Below are positions 52,881 to 64,000 of a stretch of DNA of 64,000 bases, piece after piece; within the stretch, counting starts at the first letter, position 1, and each line of letters starts with the position of its first letter. The position numbers and the translations under genes were made by a program. The DNA lies in the NCBI RefSeq assembly GCF_028389875.1, contig NC_084665.1, positions 19,314,001 to 19,378,000 of the forward strand, read 5' to 3'. A model generated the notes under the pieces. It saw nothing but the letters and a program-made list of their open reading frames with translations. It did not search any database and had not been told where the DNA came from. This stretch comes from Rhea pennata. Taxonomy: Eukaryota; Chordata; Aves; Rheiformes; Rheidae.

Positions 52881-55800
52881 TCTCTCAAATTTCTGCAAAC
52901 TGTCGCCTTGCTACATAGGTAGTGTTTTCATTTTTGTGATCATCCAAGGAGAAGAAGCTTGTCAAGAAAAAAAAGATAGGTACTCTAAGGACTAGGCTAA
53001 GGTGTCTAGAACCTCTTAGATATATTATTCCAGACAGCATGGTCTTCCCTCCATCTCCAACATTGTCAAGAAGAGAGCTGTTGAGCTTCCTTATATTTGT
53101 TTTGGAGCACTGTGACCCAGATATCACTGTTTCTCACTTTGTGTCTCTCAAAGTGTCTGTTAAACACTACTCGGTCAAGATGGTGGGATTTCATAGCCAT
53201 GTGATACCAATAAAAGGTCTCTGGTTTCTTAAAGCTGTTATCTTTACTGAGTGTTACCTGAAGTCAGCTGATTCACTGAAGTTGGCAGGCATGCGGAGGG
53301 TAGTCTTGAGGACAGTTTCCAATGAACTCTGAAATATACAGAACTTTGGATTTTTTCTGGATATACAACAAAATAAAGTATTTATTATGAAGTCATTCCA
53401 TTTTTTGAAAAAGAAAAGTGATTGTCAGCATGCCTATAGGTGACATAAGCAACAACTGGAAGCACAGAGTCACACATCACAATTGCTGAGCAAAGATCTC
53501 ACTGAAGTCAATAAGAAAGCCATTTGTTCCTCATGTGTGACAATTAGGACCCCAGCCAACATTTTCATATTTAAAGTGAGGAACTGGAATCACTACTAAG
53601 TATCACAAAACCGTTCCAAATGTACCTGCTATGGCAGTGCATTTTTCATATATGAGAGAAAGTCTTTGCAGTTAAGTATTATTGTCCTTGTTATCCAATG
53701 TGTAGAGTTAGAGCCGTGCCAAATTACAAGATGTACTTTCCTAGATATTTGACTGATTTGTCACATAGGAAGGCAATATCCTCACTGCTCTCTGCTGGAA
53801 TTCCTGACACTCATCCCCTTGCAACAGTGCAGGGGGACTTTTCAGCCATCTGTTCTGTGTAGTCCCTAAGCTGTGGGGGAAGTGTTTCTTTAGGAAAGTA
53901 ATGAGAAAAACACCCCCTAAATGCAAGGGGTTCATCTTCATTAGGCAGTTTGCTGATTCTGCTGTCAGCCCTAAATGTCAGCTTACCAGTAGACTGAGAA
54001 GTCCACTCCCTAAAGTCTTTTGCATATGCTCTTACTGTTCATTATTTCCCTTGCAATGCTTGACTCAGCCTTAAATTAGCCTTGCAGAGAGGAGGTGAAT
54101 AGCTGTGACTACTTTTTGCTTTGAAAATGGAAAAAAATCACAGTTCTGTGATAACATAACAAATATTATACAAAATGATCAGATGTATACACTTGCCTCA
54201 ATTTAAGGTCATGGTATATCTCTCAGAAAAGGTCATTTTCACTCAGTTTGCAGTAAAATAAGATGTGACCTGTGATACTAACATGATAATCCCCAAACTC
54301 TTAAGGCACTTGTTCCATTTGCAGAGAATGAGTTTTAAGAGTGTTACTGCCTGTAAGGAATTTAGAAATTGTTTCACAAGCCCCAGATGTGCCAAGCCAC
54401 AAGCCTAGAAAGCAGACTTGGATTATTTTGTTCAGAGCAATGGTTCAGGAAATATGTATCTATGTACATGTGAGGTAGTCTGGCTAATGCTCTGAAACAG
54501 TCCGGATTTTATGTGAAAAGCATTCCAGTGTAGCTTGGCTGCAGAGTCTGGTGTTCCAAGAGTAGAAAAGCCCCAGACAGGTGATTCAGGAAGACCAGGT
54601 ATTAACAGGAGCCTTGAAAGCCACAGAACATAAAGACCTGGAGAGAATTCAGAAGAATTTCAGGCACATGAAGTTTGGACAAGAAAGAGGAAAGCAGTTT
54701 GGGCACATGATCTTGTTAACCGAGTGACTAGCTGAGGGAAAAGGGACATGACTGTGCAAGAGAGACAGGTTCTGTGTTTCAGACCATGACCTCAAGAAGG
54801 TTTCTGAACACCTCAAAGCCTGAGAGACTGTGACAGCAGTAAGGAAGTGGAGGCAGAGAAATGCACACAGTATTTTATTACTTCGGTGCCTACATCAGCA
54901 TCAAAAGAGTGAATGTACTTATAAGTCCTTGCACGGGCATGTCTGTGTGGTTTAGCTATTTGTTTAACCAAAATCATAATGAGATGAATTATAAGACAAG
55001 AGCAGCCACATGGAAAATCCTAAAGCTGTTAATGCTAGACCTGGGGACTCAGATAAGCTGAGCTACAGGTTTCTCTTCCTGTGTAAGGTTCAGAGACAAG
55101 GAACTTGTGTCCAAAACGTGTCAGAAATAACAAGGAGAATTGCAGCTCCCTTTGTTCAGTTCTGCTATCTATTCAGATAAATCTGATTAGGAATGTGCAA
55201 GACCCAACTGTCAGCTGCCTGAGGAGTATCGAAGCAGCAAGACCTCTTGCCAGTGTTTATTCTTGGTTGAGCACCATACTGCCTTCACATAGAAAAAGGA
55301 AATCAAGTCACCCAGAGCTTTTCAGTGAGGCTTTGTTTCTGGGAAACTGTGGTTCATATCAGTCAGGATAGGCCCAGGCTTAGAGTTGGACACATCACTC
55401 GGCAGTAAAATGTCTGATTTTGTGATATAGCTCTGTTGAATTAATGTAGTCCACTGAGTTGTCTTGAAGAAGCTGCTGCTTCTCGGGTATAGAGGGGGTC
55501 CCAGTGTAAGATCCTTCAGCATTTGTGAAACGGGAATGTTCCTGGCTTGAAATTTCAACTGTCACTTCAAATGCCATAGAATTGGCCTCTTCCCTCTTTG
55601 TGAGCACAATTTACTTGAGGGCACTGAAGCAAGGCAAGTTCATATTTGTGTCTGCATATTGCTCATTCAGGTGATCAGGAGAGAAATCACACTGATGGGT
55701 GTTTTGCTTCATTGGTGATGTGTTTGATTCTACGTGGTATGAAGACCATAACACAGACTGCACAAATATGATGCTTACCAACTTCCCCATCTGTTTGTAC

Positions 55801-58179
55801 TTGTATGCTTTATATCCTCTCTTACGCACACCAGCATCCAAATGCACATACACATTGCTGTAGATTTAAAAGCAAACACCTGCATTTTTGCAAGGTGAAG
55901 CAACCAGAGGTTACAGGAGAAAATAATGTGGTCAAATGTTCCTGTGCTATTTTACATAGCACTAAATATAAGATGAGATCTCTTTTTAAAAATGAGAATG
56001 TCATTTTCCCCTATTATGAACACAGTAGTTGATCTTACTCCATTTTTGTCCCAGAACTGCTTTGTACAATGGCTTTTCCCATTTTATAGCCTGACACATT
56101 TTCGGCATTGATTTGTTTGTTTTCCTTAATGGGCAAAACTGTTGTACTGATGCACCCTGGTGCTGGATGATATTAACAATCAGGGGTTCATGGCTGACAC
56201 TTGAAAGTGCAAGCACTAAGTGATGGATTAAACTTGTCACTCAAAAGCTCCATCCTGCTTATATCTGTGACTTGCCCTGTCCTTGATAAAGATTCTCACC
56301 AAAGGAGAAAATATGCTTGAAGTATTCAAGAAGAAAAGTGATGGGATGAATCTGTATAAAGGTGAGAAGATATTTCATGCAAGTGATGACTTCTCTGTTT
56401 TTATTTTCCATGTACAATGCCAGGGTTGTGTAAAAAGCTGTGACAAGGGGGATACCCAGTGCAAAAGAAGCAGTTTGTTTGGAACTGAGCATCCAATTTG
56501 CAATCAGGCTCTTAATTAGAATACAAACACTGTCAAATAGTAGCATTATCACCTATAATTGGTCCAACAGAAAGAAGCACTAATTGTGACATTAGCAGCC
56601 AGAAAGCTTTCAGGCAGGATCTCTGTTAAAATGCAAACACACTAATTGACATGATGAGGAAGATGAAAAGAAGATTGTAATAAAGAGGCTATTATGCTTT
56701 ATCTCAGCAAATGGCATGCTACTTTAGAAACACTCAATATCCCAAGAAAGGGTAGGTAGCTTAAGGAAAGCAGTGAATGAAATAAAGAGCGTTGTTAATT
56801 CACTGCTTTTGTCTCTGGGAGCCAGAGTGACTACAAAGTGATCAGCAGAAGCCAGAATCTACTTTCTGCCTCATTAGGGCAAAATCAAAATAGCTGCACT
56901 GAAGTCAGTAGAGTTACTTGAGATTTACACACTTTTGGATCTGGTCCCTCAATTACAAGCTCTGGACCAAACAGTTGTGCTCTTCTTGGGACCCTGGGTA
57001 GCAAGGCAGAGAATAATGAAATCAACTGTGCCTTTCATAAATCACATGTAAGTTGATTGCAAATGCCCTGCCAAAAGCTAGAGTGGAAAGAATTGTCTAA
57101 GTAAAGGAATATGAGGTTGAACTCGATCCCTTTGGTCTAACACACCTGTCGTGCAGTTTAGCTCACCAGGTTTAAGAACCAAGACCCATCTTTCCACATC
57201 ATGCAGAGAGGAACTATGGTCTGCTTCTCCATGAAGTCCCAAACAAATGTACAAATGTACATTGCTCTATCCCATAGTTTCCTCTCTATTCTTCCTGCCA
57301 ACCTGACATACCTAGATACAGAAATTTTTATATGGGACTGATCCTCATCCTTAGTGCTAGTTTTGAAATGTTTGTTGTGTATACTTTTCCATTATACCTA
57401 AAATAACCTTGTAGCATAAATAAGCAATGACCTGGTCTGGGAGCTCCTTGAGATGGGGGGAACAAAAATGGTGTCTCCATCTGTTCTGTACACCTCCAGG
57501 AGTGCTGGTAACACTCAGTAATACCAATTTCTCCCCAAAATATGGTGGGAAAACACTGTTCTTAAATACCATTTCTTTGCTTGTAGCTTGGCTTAGTTCC
57601 TTAGCAATATTTCATCTGCCTTTTCCTTGCTCTAACTATCCTGCCCAAATTACTAACTCTCTCATTTTTGCTGGTGTGAAGGCAGTGTTGCCTAAGGAGT
57701 TGACACTGTTTACATTCTCAGCTAAGTCTTAGCAGAAATGTTAAAACAAAGCAATTGCTGATGCTTGCTCAGTCTACTATATGCCTATCTTCTGCTCACA
57801 GTACTGCAGTTTGCAAGTCTTCTGGTTAATTTTTAGGCCCTCTAATATTTCTCAGCTCTAATTTTTCCTAGCAGTATTTCACATGAAGTTCTGGTAAAAG
57901 TTTACTAGAATGTGGCTCTACTAAATTTACTGGATCTTTTCCAAAATGCAAACAGTTACAATTAGAGCCCCAACAAGTAGTAAAGCTTGCCTGGCACAAA
58001 TTTCATAAGGTTGGGGGTTTGTGAGCCTTTAGTGGCAGAATGTGCTTTCGAGGGGCATAATACCTTCAGCTCTGGGAGGTTGCTCTGCTTACACTGAAGT
58101 GCCCTTTCTCGCATACTGTCTTTCATTCTTTTGCTGGGGCTGAGATGTAGGCATACCTATGTGACTCTTTTTATCTCCA
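52881..58179. other. Gene-poor intergenic sequence
   Basis: No exon or RNA gene is recognised. The segment 56893-56950 (CTGCACTGAAGTCAGTAG, then GATCTGGTCCC) looks like a degenerate old interspersed repeat. 54540-54860 is purine-rich. Decayed LINE sequence may extend left from 58180 to about 57730, but I could not align it convincingly. Confidence 0.45.
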
Positions 58180-58640
58180 TTGTAAAGTTAGTACTGTATT
58201 TAATTTTACCCCTATCCTCTGAGACCTCCTTGGTTTTCCTCCACTTTTCAAAATTAATTGCCAGTGACATAGTCAATTCCTTACTTATATTAAAACCCTA
58301 GGAAGCATATTGTCCAGATCTGCTGATCCCAACCTATCCAGGAGTTGTACAAAGTATTCCTTACCCGTCCTTCATTAGCAGCTGTATTGACCAGGCTTCT
58401 ATTACTTCCCAAATGTCCATACCACTCTTCTTGTTAAAGACCACTTAAAAGGGGAGAAAAAAGAGGTAGCACAGCAACTCAACCACTGCAGATCCCTCAT
58501 TGATTTCCTTGCCTCTCTCTTCATTCATTAATGGGTTCATCTCTGCTTTTTCTCTTTAGATGTATTAACAGCTGTTCTTATTTCATTTAATGCCTATCAA
58601 TAAAGACATATCTTTGATTCAGTTTTCAGTTCTAAGCTTC
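58180..58640 (-). mobile_element. Ancient L3/CR1-clade LINE fragment (linker into reverse transcriptase)
   Basis: On the minus strand, MNPLMNEER-like and RDLQWLSCCATS blocks (about 58470-58540) precede a segment near 58250-58300. There KELTMSLAINFEKWRKTKEV resembles the conserved entry to the LINE reverse transcriptase ([22 protein letters not shown] in the CR1 copies). It is frameshifted and diverged. Limits are approximate. Confidence 0.5.
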
Positions 58641-61025
58641 TTGTGATTCACAGTAAAGAAAAAAGGTAATACAGTGGGAAAAGAACACATCTATATATTT
58701 TGCTGCAACGCCTGATTTCCTTGGGACTATTAAATAACATTCTTTCAGCTGCCATGACAATCTCAGGATTCTGCCTTTTTTGCGTCTTTTTCTTTTTTTT
58801 CAGGCACACTCAAATTATTTCATTGAATGGTGTGTGTGCTTTAGGAATGCTGCATCGCAACATAAATTCAGGCAAAAGCCACCACCTCTTTGTCTTGTCC
58901 CAGGCATCTCAGCATTTTTCTCATACAGTCCCATAGGGAACAACACCAAAACAACTGGCACAATCATGTGGGTCAGTACAGCATGCACATTGCTGACATT
59001 GACCAGGAGATTGGGTTATATTTCAGGCCACATGTAGAAAAAGATATGTTCTTCAGAAAGCAGATTTAGTAATACCTTTGTTCGTATGCAGTGCCCGGAT
59101 AATATTGCCACTATCCTATGCCTATCACAATAGATCTAGCTCTTCATGTGTCTTCTCCAGCATCCTCCCACCAGGCAAAAGGAGACACTTGGTATAGCTA
59201 GTCCTGACAAAGTACTATTGACCTGAAGATTGACCGCTGCTCAGTGGGCTCCAGAGAAACAAATCCCTGTATTCCTAGGGATTCCCTGTTTGAAAAGACA
59301 GAGTCTGAAGAGATGTGGTGATTGACCTCAACCCTCAGAGAGGTACTACTGAGAAGTGTGAATGGGCAGAGTGAAAGAAGGCTCTAGTGTGCCATAGCAT
59401 ATTTTTATTTTATTCTGAGGAGAAATCAGAGAGTGAAGTCTGTTGTTAGGCCAGTCTGACTCATTGTTGGGGCCAACTTTGACTTCCCAGTTATGGTGAA
59501 GGTCAGTGAGATGTCTGTATAATTTCCAGGATAAAGAACAAAGCTGAGGAGATATGGTCTATCTTAGCAGGATGTTAGGAATAAGTGAATCAGTCAAATT
59601 ATTCTGCTCCTAGGAGCTGAGCTGAAAATCTGAACTGTGTCCTAGGCTTATCCTATTAAAGTCAATGGGAGACTGATCATTCACTGAAATGAGCAGAGCA
59701 TTAAGCCTTGTTTGATTGAATCCCAGAAGAAAATACTAAGAATTGGAAACTGTAGAAGTCCCCTAGCAAAGATTTCATTTGATGGAAATCTATGCAAGCA
59801 GGAAAACAGCCTAAAATAAACTATGAGAGAGATTTTTAGAACATTTTCTTCCTGTGCCCAACATACCATTTTCTGTAGTAATTGTCATTCTTTTTGAAAG
59901 AGATTCACTAGCATTTAATACTCGTGCAGAGTAAGATGATAGTCCAAAATCGTTTGGTGGATAGGGCAGGTCTGAGAACCTAGTTCTCAGTCCTCAATAT
60001 GCACATTAATAGGACTATCCACTGGGCTAAAAGATGCTGCTGAATGAAAAGGCAGGTGGGCCATGATTAATTCAGTCTATTTCTTTTCCCAAAAATGATT
60101 CAGAGGTCGAGAGAATAAAAGTACATAGGTCAATTTGAAATACTTGTATGTTAGATTTTGTGTTACAGGACACTTGTATGTGTTCAGTTTGCAAAAAGTG
60201 AAAATGTGGTAAATTTCCCCCACACTCCATAACTAACATCCATGATGATGACTCTGAACAGATGCCAAGTGGAGTGTTTTCAGCCATCTTCCTCTTTTAA
60301 GAAAAGGTAGACCAAGCCCCAAAGTATTACTAAAACTTAAAGTAAAGGATCAGGGTTCAGCTGTTTGGTAAGTTAACCTAGTGGATTGTAAAAAAGCAAC
60401 AGCTAGGGGAAAAAAGGGGTGTATTCAAAGCTCCTTAGCATCAGTTGGGACAGCATCCATCATCTTCAATGAGCTTGGAAGCAGCACTTTGTAAAAATTA
60501 TATTAGACTAAATATGGCACAAAAGTGCTTTTTTGCATTAAGCATATTATATAACTATTCCTGCGATGATTGCCCTGAAGTTCCTTCTTTAACTCTTCCA
60601 TATAGAAATGTTGGTTCTCTTTTCTAACACTGTGCCTGCAATTACACTGTTTGGCACTACAATTATGGAGGAATTACACTGTGGTCCTACTCCACAATAT
60701 CTGTATATTAATGCTAATTTGATAAAAGCAAAAGAATAACCAGATGACAGAATAATTGCACTCTAATGATTATATAGTTAAAGTACCTGGATTTTAAAAA
60801 TATACATGCATTAAGTATCAAACTAAAGAGATAATAATAAGTCATTAATTCATATGGGCAACTTCCAGAAATATGAATGAGTTATGATTAGCTATCCTGA
60901 GGCATAGCACTAATGTAATTACAGTAATTATGTTGTATTTATTAAAGGTAAAAAGGGGGAAATTGTTGCATGAACCTTTCTTCAGACTGTTGAAGGCTGT
61001 TGTTTGCATTCTGACATGGAACATG
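58641..61025. other. Intergenic sequence immediately upstream of the ALK promoter region
   Basis: AT-rich and apparently unique. There is one AAAGTCAATGGGAG motif at about 59658-59671 of the dispersed type noted in the findings. No gene is recognised. Confidence 0.45.
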
Positions 61026-61043
61026 CCCCCCCCCCCCCCCCCC
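61026..61043. repeat. Homopolymer of 18 C
   Basis: An uninterrupted run of 18 C on the plus strand. The complementary G run could form a G-quadruplex. It lies about 750 bases upstream of the ALK start codon. Its length may be affected by sequencing or assembly. Confidence 0.9.
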
Positions 61044-61084
61044 GAGGAAAGCTGTACAGGCTTGTTTGGGGGACATCAGTCTTG

Positions 61085-61190
61085 AGAAGGAAGGAAGGAA
61101 AGAAGGAAGGAAGGAAAAAGGGAATGAGAAAGGGAAAGAAAGGGAAGGAAGAGAAGGAGGGAAGGGAGGGAGGAAGGGAGGAAACATGAA
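61085..61190. repeat. GGAA-rich purine microsatellite
   Basis: Repeated AAGGAAGG units pass into imperfect GGGAAAGAAAGGGAAGG and GGAGGGAAGGGAGG units, purine only on the plus strand. GGAA is the ETS-family core site, so the tract offers many clustered potential ETS sites just outside the ALK CpG island. Mirror-symmetric purine tracts can also adopt triplex DNA. Confidence 0.9.
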
Positions 61191-61198
61191 CGGCTCTG

Positions 61199-61798
61199 TC
61201 CACCGTTAACCTGCACGGCGAGATGGAGGAGGGCGGCCGGGGCGCCTCCCCTCCACGGCGGGGGTGCCGGGCGCCACCGGGCCCCGGTGCTGCCTGCGCA
61301 GGGCGCGGGGCCGCCCGCGCCGTGGCTGCCCCGGGGCCGCGCTCGCCCGGCGCGGCGGCGCCCCCGCCCGCGGCGTCAGGGCGGCTGGGGGCGGCGGGGC
61401 CATTTCTTCTCAATGAACTCGCCCCCCGCCCCGCGCCCGGCCCGCGCCGGCCCCGCCCCCGGCACATTTGCATAATGACGGCTGCCGGGGACGGCATTGG
61501 CTGCTGCCGCGCGGGCTCGGGCGTGATGTCAGCGCTCGCCGGGTAATGCCCGCGTAGTGGCGGGTAGTTGGAGCCGGCAAAGCCCGCTCGGCGGCGGCGG
61601 CGACACCGGCACCAGCACCAGCAGCACCGGCACTGGCCTCGGCAGCGGCGGTCCTGGGCGCAGCGGCCCCAGTTCCGGCCCCGCGCTCCCCGGCAGCGGC
61701 CCGGTGCCGCGCTCCCGGCAGCACCGGCCCCGCTCCAGCTCCGTTGGGGCAGCACGGGGCACTCCGAGCCGCCGCCGCAGCGGGCGGACGGGCGGGCC
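61199..61798 (+). promoter_or_regulatory. ALK: CpG-island promoter and 5' leader of ALK
   Basis: Dense CpG sequence leads into the ALK start codon. Recognisable sites are an octamer-type ATTTGCAT (61466-61473) followed by a CRE half-site TGACG (61476-61480), an inverted CCAAT (ATTGG, 61496-61500), and a CRE/AP-1-like TGATGTCA (61524-61531). GC boxes lie near 61449-61460. No TATA box is seen. The transcription start cannot be fixed; it is probably downstream of the CCAAT element. Confidence 0.75.
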
Positions 61799-62408
61799 AT
61801 GGCTCGGGGCCGGCTGCCCGCTCGCCTCTTGGCCGCCGCCTGCCTGGCCCTGAGCCTGGCGGCGGCGGCGGCGGGGCCGCGGGAGAGCGCCGGCTTCTCG
61901 CGGCTGCAGCGGAAGAGCCTGGCCGTGGACTTCGTGGTGCCCTCGCTATTCCGGACCTACGTGCGGGAGCTGGTGCTGGGGCCGCCGGGCAGCGGCGCGG
62001 CGCGGTGCCGCCTGCGCCTGGACTGCGCGCCGCTGCTGCGCGCCGCCCGCGGGGGGCTGCCGCGGGCCGCGCCGCCCGCCCGCCCCGGTGGCCCCGCCGC
62101 TGCGCTGCCCGGCGGCCCGGCGCGGAGGCTGCGCCGCGCCAAGCAGCTGGTGCTGGAGGTGGGCGAGGGCAGCCTGCGGGACGGCTGCGCCGCCGAGGCG
62201 CCGGCGGGCCCCGGCGGGGCGGGCGGCTCGGCGCAGCTGGAGTTCAACCTCACGGAGCTCTTCGCCGGGTGGCTGCGCGCCGGCGAGGGCCGCCTGCGGG
62301 TGCGCCTGATGCCCGAGCGGCGGGCCGCCCTGCTGGGCAGGGAGCGCGGGCTTTCGGCGGCCATCCGCGCCGCCCGGCCCCGGCTCCTCTTCCACGTCTC
62401 CGCGGCAG
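61799..62408 (+). CDS. ALK: ALK receptor tyrosine kinase, exon 1 (5' partial gene)
   Basis: First coding exon of anaplastic lymphoma kinase, a membrane receptor for ALKAL cytokines in the developing nervous system. The ATG at 61799 has a good context (gggccATGGct) and starts a signal peptide (residues 1 to about 26, with LLAAACLALSLAAAAA). Diagnostic ALK blocks follow: SRLQRKSLAVDFVVPSLFR (34-52), LRRAKQLVLEVGE (111-123), and LEFNLTELFAGWLRAGEGRL (148-167). Next come RVRLMPERRA and GLSAAIRAARPRLLF. NLT at 150-152 is an N-glycosylation site. Heparin binding has been reported for this N-terminal region in ALK. The exon ends at 62408 (gcggcaG/GTGAGC) after 203 codons plus one base, so intron phase is 1. 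Residues 62-110 are Ala/Gly/Pro/Arg-rich and shorter in conserved content than in mammals. The MAM, LDLa, glycine-rich, transmembrane and kinase exons lie beyond the window. Confidence 0.95.
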
Positions 62409-64000
62409 GTGAGCCGCGCGTTGCATGTCGCCGCGCCCCGCTCCGCGCTGCGCCCATCGCCGCGGCGGCCGGCCCTGCGCTCCGCGGCCAAAACCCGCCC
62501 CGCTCGCGCGGTTGCCCGCGCCGCCGGCGGCCCCGTGGGTGCGGAAGGCGCCGCTCTGGAGGCGGTGGCGGCTTCCTCTTTGCGGCTTGCCCTCGCCGCG
62601 CTGCGCCGGCGGGTTTGCGGGGCCGGGGCGGCGCAGGAAGCGCCGAGCGCTTGCACGAAACGCGGGGGTTCGTCCGTGCCGGGCGGCCGCGGGCAAAACC
62701 CACGGGCAAAGCTGCCAGGGGTCTAAGGAGAGCAAGGGGAGGCTCCTTGAAGCTTAAAAATGTCGCCTTAAACGGGGCAAGTTTACCCTGGTGCGGCAAG
62801 GGACTCCCAGGTTACATGCAGGCAGACCTCAGGGAACAGCAGAAACCGTGCCCAAAGCGGAGCTGACCAGCAGGTCGATAGATGCATCAGTGCTGATAGT
62901 GGTACGTGACGGTGTTACTTCTCCTCTTAAAGACATAAGGTAATGGCTGACACGTCAACGTGCATGACACTGGTGCTCCTCTGAGTTTCATGTATCTGGA
63001 ACTGAGTTCGTTCCTATCAGTTTAAAACCACAGAGAATCCTTAGTGAACAGTGCTGTAGCAGATGCAGTAAGACAAAAAGTTGCTCATCTGAGGAGCCTC
63101 ACTTAGCACTAGCGTTTTTCTGAAGAAAGAATGTGACTTAAATTCTTGGTTGCAGACTGCAGTTACTTGCAGTCAGGTACAGGGCAGCTCTGCTGCCTCT
63201 AATAAAGTCTCTGCTTTGGGGATAATAATCAAGAAAGCTTTCCATTCTGTGCATGGGATTTATCTTTAACACTACTTCTCATTCAGGCTCTCCCACTAAA
63301 AGAATGTGATACGTAGAGGACTGCAGGGCCAAATAATTTGTCACAGTGAATTTAGCTAGGTAGCTCTCCTGAAGCTGTGTAGAAGTCAACGATGCATTCC
63401 TGAGTAGCCACCTACTTAATGGACCAGGGAATATACTTAAGTAAATTCACAAGAGGTGAGAGAAGTCAGTGCTGAGCTTTGAATACAAAGTTGAAGCAGC
63501 TCATTCCTGATGCTCAACTGAAAAGCTGGACAAGCAATTTGACAAAGTGCAGTTCCTTACTGTCTCACAGCAAAATCAAAGCAGGTTGTCAGAGAAGGGT
63601 CTCTATGAACCAGTTGTAAGGCGGGTGATGAGATACCTAGGTTATCTTCCTGTACAGGTTCTGGCAGGGATAAGGCAGAGGTACTTTCTACCACAAGGTT
63701 GCCAGGTGAGGTCAAAACACCCTACTTTCCACTTGCAGCTGATCTTGCCTTCATACATGACAGGAAAAAAAAAAAGTCAAAAAATACACAGAAAGTCCTA
63801 CATGCTGTTTTTATCACTGGGGAATTTATTGTGAGTAGCACTTGTCTTGCTTTGCTGTTTGACAGTTAAGATGTAGCTTCAGCTTTTAATGCTAGCTTAG
63901 CCCCAGTGATTTTAGCAATAGCAGAGCTGGAGAGCATGCACTTGCCCTCGATGAGGATGAAGGTGCATCGGTAACCCCAGCAAGGGGTATCCGTGTGAAC
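62409..64000 (+). other. ALK: ALK intron 1, 5' portion
   Basis: The intron begins with GTGAGC at 62409. The CpG island extends to about 62760, then the sequence becomes AT-rich. Open frames that run through the donor, or begin after it, reflect GC-rich DNA lacking stops, not exons. No further exon is recognised before the window ends. Confidence 0.8.

Noticed and set aside
57108-57145. GAGGTTGAACTCGATCCCTT, resembling the CR1 3'UTR
   Set aside because: Only about 25 bases are similar and the flanks do not extend the match.
61568-61798. In-frame 77-codon upstream extension of ALK exon 1
   Set aside because: It would need a TTG start, encodes Arg/His/Pro-rich sequence and would bury the signal peptide. 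The absence of stops is explained by GC richness.
60982-61800. 272-codon minus-strand frame across the microsatellite and CpG island
   Set aside because: It encodes homopolymeric Pro/Ser/Phe from the GGAA tract and Gly/Arg from the CpG island; not a protein.
61946-62799. Long minus-strand frames (236 and 280 codons) opposite ALK exon 1
   Set aside because: Shadows of the GC-rich exon; Arg/Ala/Pro-rich without domains.
62409-62866. Read-through of the ALK frame past the splice donor
   Set aside because: A strong GTGAGC donor follows the conserved end of exon 1, and the continuation is Arg/Ala-rich with no ALK similarity.

Overview
The window looks like avian nuclear DNA. Two near-complete CR1 LINE retrotransposons carry the avian-type 3' tail (8-bp repeats related to AGAATCAT). 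Older L3/CR1-clade, L2 and MIR remnants are still readable. Coding exons are few and widely spaced, and the two CpG-rich promoter blocks stand out from an AT-rich background. The species cannot be fixed from the sequence.

Layout: (1) 626-1516, plus strand: an intact, single-exon, 296-residue ANKRD9-like ankyrin protein, with a TATA-like box and short uORFs upstream. (2) 1517-10050: mostly unique sequence, with a (GT)n block and a 3'UTR-like AT-rich stretch ending in poly(A) signals near 5782 and 6287. (3) 10051-14283, minus strand: near-full-length dead CR1 copy 1. An older L3/CR1-clade LINE lies beside it at about 14645-15345. (4) 17450-18050: a CpG island with YY1-like sites and no recognised coding exon. 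(5) About 18.1-61.0 kb: a 43-kb gene-poor interval with MIR, L2 and L3 remnants, simple repeats and a second near-full-length dead CR1 (48894-52880, minus strand). (6) 61026-61190: an 18-C run and a GGAA-rich microsatellite. They are followed by a CpG-island promoter and exon 1 of ALK (coding 61799-62408, plus strand), which ends at a GTGAGC donor. The window closes inside ALK intron 1.

The two protein-coding loci have no evident functional link. ALK is a receptor tyrosine kinase, and only its signal peptide and N-terminal ectodomain are encoded here. The ANKRD9-like protein is probably a cytosolic Cullin-5 substrate adaptor, judging by family and a C-terminal LPIP motif. I saw no CRISPR array, tRNA, rRNA or bacterial-type system. 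The most unusual items are the ANKRD9 paralogue in the ALK 5' neighbourhood, the orphan CpG-island promoter, and two long, same-orientation CR1 copies whose inactivating lesions can be read by comparing them with each other.
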